This document shows, piece by piece, positions 5,542 through 7,382 of a stretch of 7,382 nt of DNA. Position 1 is the stretch's first letter; each line of letters starts with the position of its first letter. The stretch comes from an uncultured Oscillospiraceae bacterium (GTDB taxonomy: Bacteria > Bacillota > Clostridia > Oscillospirales > Ruminococcaceae). The notes beneath the pieces are model-generated. The model had not been told where the DNA came from, searched no databases, and saw nothing but the letters and a program-made list of their open reading frames with translations. A program made the translations under genes and the position numbers. The stretch is taken from the NCBI GenBank assembly GCA_934527255.1, contig CAKTAM010000090.1:1-7382 (forward strand), read 5' to 3'.

Positions 5542-6093
5542 ATGGCACATTCGGAACAGACCCTCTGGCAGGAGGAGATATACGCCGGGCGGGTGCTGCG
5601 CCTGACGCGTGACACGGTGCGGCTGGAAAACGGGGCCGAGGGCGAACGCGAGGTGGTGCATCACCACGGCGGGGCCTGTGTGCTGGCGCTGACGCCCCAG
5701 CGCGAGGTCTATCTGGTGCGGCAGTACCGGTACGCCATCGGCCGTGAAATGTGGGAGCTTCCCGCCGGAAAACTGGAGCCCGGCGAGGATCCCTTTGCCG
5801 CCGCCCGGCGTGAGCTGACCGAGGAGGCAGGCGTGACGGCGGACAACTGGCGCTCGTTGGGGGCGTTTTACCCCACGGTGGGCTACTGCACCGAGGCCAT
5901 CCACCTGTATGTGGCTACCGGACTGCACCCGGCGGCTATGCACCTGGATGACGACGAATTTCTCGAGCCCAGCCGCTGCCCGCTGTCCGACCTGGTGCGG
6001 CGCGTCCTCAGCGGCGAGATCCAGGATGCCAAAACCATCATTGGCTGCCTCAAGGTTCAGGCCCTGCTGGAAAGCGGCGAGCTGACGCTGTAA
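5542..6093 (+). CDS. Nudix hydrolase, ADP-ribose pyrophosphatase type
   Basis: A 183-residue cytoplasmic hydrolase, expected to split ADP-ribose into AMP and ribose-5-phosphate, clearing a reactive product of NAD turnover. The Nudix box is complete at residues 76-98 (GX5EX7REUXEEXGU): G76, E82, R90, E91, E94, E95 and G97, with the acidic residues binding Mg2+. Upstream, VYLVRQYRYAIGREMWELPA is typical of the ADP-ribose subfamily, as is YPTVGYCTEAIHLY (109-122), with a proline about 13 residues after the box. Length is normal for the family. It is probably co-transcribed with the CBS/CorC gene (25-nt gap, no terminator between them) and ends before the hairpin at 6137-6179. Other nucleoside-diphosphate sugars remain possible substrates. 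The neighbour's CBS pair also binds adenine nucleotides, but a functional link is only speculation. Confidence 0.93.
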   Translation: MAHSEQTLWQEEIYAGRVLRLTRDTVRLENGAEGEREVVHHHGGACVLALTPQREVYLVRQYRYAIGREMWELPAGKLEPGEDPFAAARRELTEEAGVTADNWRSLGAFYPTVGYCTEAIHLYVATGLHPAAMHLDDDEFLEPSRCPLSDLVRRVLSGEIQDAKTIIGCLKVQALLESGELTL

Positions 6094-6136
6094 GCCCGCC
6101 GTACCCGGAGGCTCACAAACCTGGATAAAAAGAGAA

Positions 6137-6179
6137 AAGTGCCCCTTGCTGCGGCTGAAAGCCGCAGCAAGGGGCGCTT
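6137..6179. terminator. Bidirectional terminator between convergent units
   Basis: A 20-bp stem with one G-U wobble (arms 6137-6156 and 6160-6179) closes on a 3-nt GAA loop. On the minus strand it is followed by a T-rich tract (CACTTTTCTCTTTTTATCC), making a good intrinsic terminator for the KDPG aldolase unit. On the plus strand it is preceded by A's and followed by only a short T tract, so it should work less well for the Nudix unit. It is the only visible terminator for either. Confidence 0.85.
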
Positions 6180-6237
6180 CTGACTGTGCGTGGGGGGGCG
6201 CGGTGCCTTGAGTCGCCTGCCATCAGGCGGGCAGCGC

Positions 6238-6882
6238 TCAGTGTGTGCGGATGGTCTGCACCCGGTGGGCGGCGTCGGCGGCCGCAGCGGTAATGGCGGG
6301 CCAGTCGCGCGCAGCAATGCGCCCGCTGCCCGTCAGCCAGCCGCCGCCTACCGCAAACAGATTGGGGCAGGCAAAATAGGCGGGCAGATCATCCGGACCG
6401 ATGCCGCCCGTGGCCATAAAGCGCACGGCGGCATAGGGCGCGGCCAGCGCGCGCAGCAGGGCGGGGCCGCCCAGTACGCCGGCCGGAAACAGCTTGAGGT
6501 GCTCCAGCCCCATCGCCATGGCGGCTTCCACCTCAGTGGGGGTGGCCACGCCGGGTATGACCGGCAGCTCGTGCGAAAGGCACCAGTCGACCACGCGGGG
6601 GTTCAGCCCGGGGCTGACCACATAGCGCGCCCCGGCTGCCTTGGCCTGTGCGGCGGTTTCGGGGGTCAGCACGGTGCCGGCCCCCACCAGCAGCTGCGGC
6701 CGTTCGGCGGCAATGCGGCGAATGGCCTCGGCTGCGGCCGGTGTGCGGAAAGTGATCTCGGCCGTGGCAAGGCCGCCGTTCAACAGAGCGTCCGCACAGG
6801 GCACGGCGTCGGCGGCATCGGCCAGCACCACGACCGGTACAACGCCGATGGTTTGCAGACGGTCAAAAAGCGTGGTATCCAT
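6238..6882 (-). CDS. eda: KDPG aldolase (2-dehydro-3-deoxy-phosphogluconate aldolase)
   Basis: A 214-residue class I aldolase that cleaves 2-keto-3-deoxy-6-phosphogluconate to pyruvate and glyceraldehyde-3-phosphate, the last step of the Entner-Doudoroff route and of uronate/pectin breakdown. Numbering from ATG 6882, the catalytic glutamate is E42 in AEITFRT, with R46. GAGT is at 67-70, SPGLNP at 90-95, and the Schiff-base lysine is K130 in LKLFPAG. GGI at 159-161 fits phosphate binding. Length is normal for this trimeric family. ATG 6882 is chosen over an ATG 13 codons upstream because AAAAAGGAG (6889-6897) sits 6 nt before it and overlaps the longer version's coding sequence. It follows the sugar kinase on the same strand, with a 142-nt gap and no obvious promoter or terminator, so co-transcription is likely. 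Some homologues also act on 4-hydroxy-2-oxoglutarate. Confidence 0.95.
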   Translation of the reverse strand: MDTTLFDRLQTIGVVPVVVLADAADAVPCADALLNGGLATAEITFRTPAAAEAIRRIAAERPQLLVGAGTVLTPETAAQAKAAGARYVVSPGLNPRVVDWCLSHELPVIPGVATPTEVEAAMAMGLEHLKLFPAGVLGGPALLRALAAPYAAVRFMATGGIGPDDLPAYFACPNLFAVGGGWLTGSGRIAARDWPAITAAAADAAHRVQTIRTH

Positions 6883-6888
6883 AAAGCT

Positions 6889-6897
6889 CTCCTTTTT
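6889..6897 (-). promoter_or_regulatory. Ribosome-binding site that fixes the eda start
   Basis: Minus-strand AAAAAGGAG ends 6 nt before ATG 6882. It lies downstream of the alternative in-frame ATG at 6921, so the shorter 214-residue protein is the probable product. Confidence 0.88.
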
Positions 6898-6909
6898 AGA
6901 AAACGCAGT

Positions 6910-6933
6910 CGGTGCAAGCACCGCAGCGCGCTG
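6910..6933. repeat. Two adjacent short palindromes upstream of eda
   Basis: CGGTGC-AA-GCACCG (6910-6923) is followed directly by CAGCGCGCTG (6924-6933). Both are perfect and lie in the kinase-aldolase gap, about 28 nt upstream of the eda start codon. They could form an operator or RNA structure, but in DNA this GC-rich short palindromes also arise by chance. Confidence 0.3.
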
Positions 6934-7024
6934 TGCCGTCGAAGGCGGCGCTTTGTGAAAAACAAAAGGGAGTGGTGCGGCCGACCGGTATCAGCACCCG
7001 GCCGTGCGGCGGCCAAAGAGCTGC

Positions 7025-7382
7025 TCAGGCAAAATACCGGCCGCGGCCCGCCAGAAAATCCTCCAGCTCAGGCCGTGTGGGCAGCCCCTCGTTGTCGCCG
7101 CGGTTCATGACCTGTATGGCCCCGATGGCGTTGCCGCGTGCCACGCAGGCGGGCCAGTCCAGCCCCTCCAGCCGGGCGCTGATGACCCCTGCGGCAAATC
7201 CGTCGCCTGCGCCGACGGTATCCACCACGCGCGGTACGGCAAAGCCCGGCACAAAGCCGCCGTTGGCCCCGGCCTGCCAACAGGCACCGCCGGGCCCGGC
7301 CTTGACAATGACGCAGGGCGTTCCGGCCGCGCAGTAGTACGCGGCCGCAGCCGCGGCATCCCCGGCGCCGCACAGGGTGCGG
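7025..7382 (-). CDS. kdgK: PfkB-family sugar kinase, probably 2-keto-3-deoxygluconate kinase, C-terminal part (partial)
   Basis: The last 118 codons of a ribokinase/PfkB-fold kinase; the N-terminal part is off the right edge. The visible part has CVIVKAGPGGACW (the strand before the ATP-binding region), then the PfkB signature DTVGAGDGFAAGV, whose GAGD aspartate is the catalytic base and whose glycines form the anion hole. It ends with a helix containing ARGNAIGAIQVM and RGDNEGLPT. Full-length relatives have about 310-340 residues. The next gene on the strand is KDPG aldolase, so the best substrate assignment is 2-keto-3-deoxygluconate, giving KDPG. This is a context-based inference: fructokinase or 5-dehydro-2-deoxygluconokinase share the same signature. 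The stop at 7025 is followed by a 142-nt gap before eda. No damage is seen in the part present. Confidence 0.82.
   Translation of the reverse strand, partial: RTLCGAGDAAAAAAYYCAAGTPCVIVKAGPGGACWQAGANGGFVPGFAVPRVVDTVGAGDGFAAGVISARLEGLDWPACVARGNAIGAIQVMNRGDNEGLPTRPELEDFLAGRGRYFA

Noticed and set aside
4302..5615. Minus-strand frame of 437 codons opposite the CBS/CorC gene
   Set aside because: Antisense shadow of a gene with clear CBS and CorC_HlyC motifs; no domain is visible in it.
6883..6921. Longer eda start 13 codons upstream
   Set aside because: The strong AAAAAGGAG site lies inside that extension, 6 nt before the downstream ATG. Family length and the N-terminus also fit the shorter form.
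1..7382. CRISPR arrays, insertion sequences, tRNA or rRNA genes, phage or defence genes
   Set aside because: I saw no direct-repeat arrays, transposase motifs, terminal inverted repeats or tRNA-like cloverleaf sequences on either strand. Base composition is even apart from short control regions.

Overview
The window is GC-rich (clearly above 60% by eye), densely coding, single-copy bacterial DNA. It has strong Firmicutes-type ribosome-binding sites and near-consensus sigma-A promoters. GC-rich codon use together with clostridial-type pyruvate:ferredoxin oxidoreductase and histidine-kinase sequences suggests a GC-rich anaerobic clostridial gut organism of the Gemmiger / Subdoligranulum / Faecalibacterium kind. 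This placement is inference from sequence style, with no database match behind it.

Layout from left to right: (1) the N-terminal 449 codons of pyruvate:ferredoxin oxidoreductase (minus strand, running off the left edge). (2) A 361-base intergenic region with the terminator of the next gene, a good promoter for the oxidoreductase, and a leader of about 195 nt holding a strong hairpin and an intrinsic terminator just before the start codon. (3) An 804-residue hybrid histidine kinase with a cysteine-rich first sensor segment (minus strand). (4) A divergent control region of about 360 bases. It has an extended -10 promoter for the kinase and a perfect-consensus promoter, overlapped by a palindrome, for the rightward genes. 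(5) A rightward two-gene unit: a membrane-anchored CBS-pair/CorC-HlyC protein and a Nudix ADP-ribose pyrophosphatase. It ends at a long hairpin shared with the convergent unit. (6) A leftward unit of a PfkB-type sugar kinase (probably KDG kinase, running off the right edge) followed by KDPG aldolase.

Functionally, the kinase/aldolase pair fits catabolism of 2-keto-3-deoxygluconate (for example from pectin or uronates) to pyruvate and glyceraldehyde-3-phosphate. The oxidoreductase would convert pyruvate to acetyl-CoA, CO2 and reduced ferredoxin. These two loci are not adjacent, so the link is metabolic and not an operon. The hybrid kinase has no response regulator or HPt partner in view.

I see no mobile element, CRISPR array, tRNA, rRNA or defence cassette. 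Most of the window is ordinary core metabolism. The least explained parts are the terminator-bearing leader of the oxidoreductase gene, the cysteine-rich sensor of the kinase, the CorC-type protein that lacks the usual multi-pass membrane domain, and the palindrome on its promoter.
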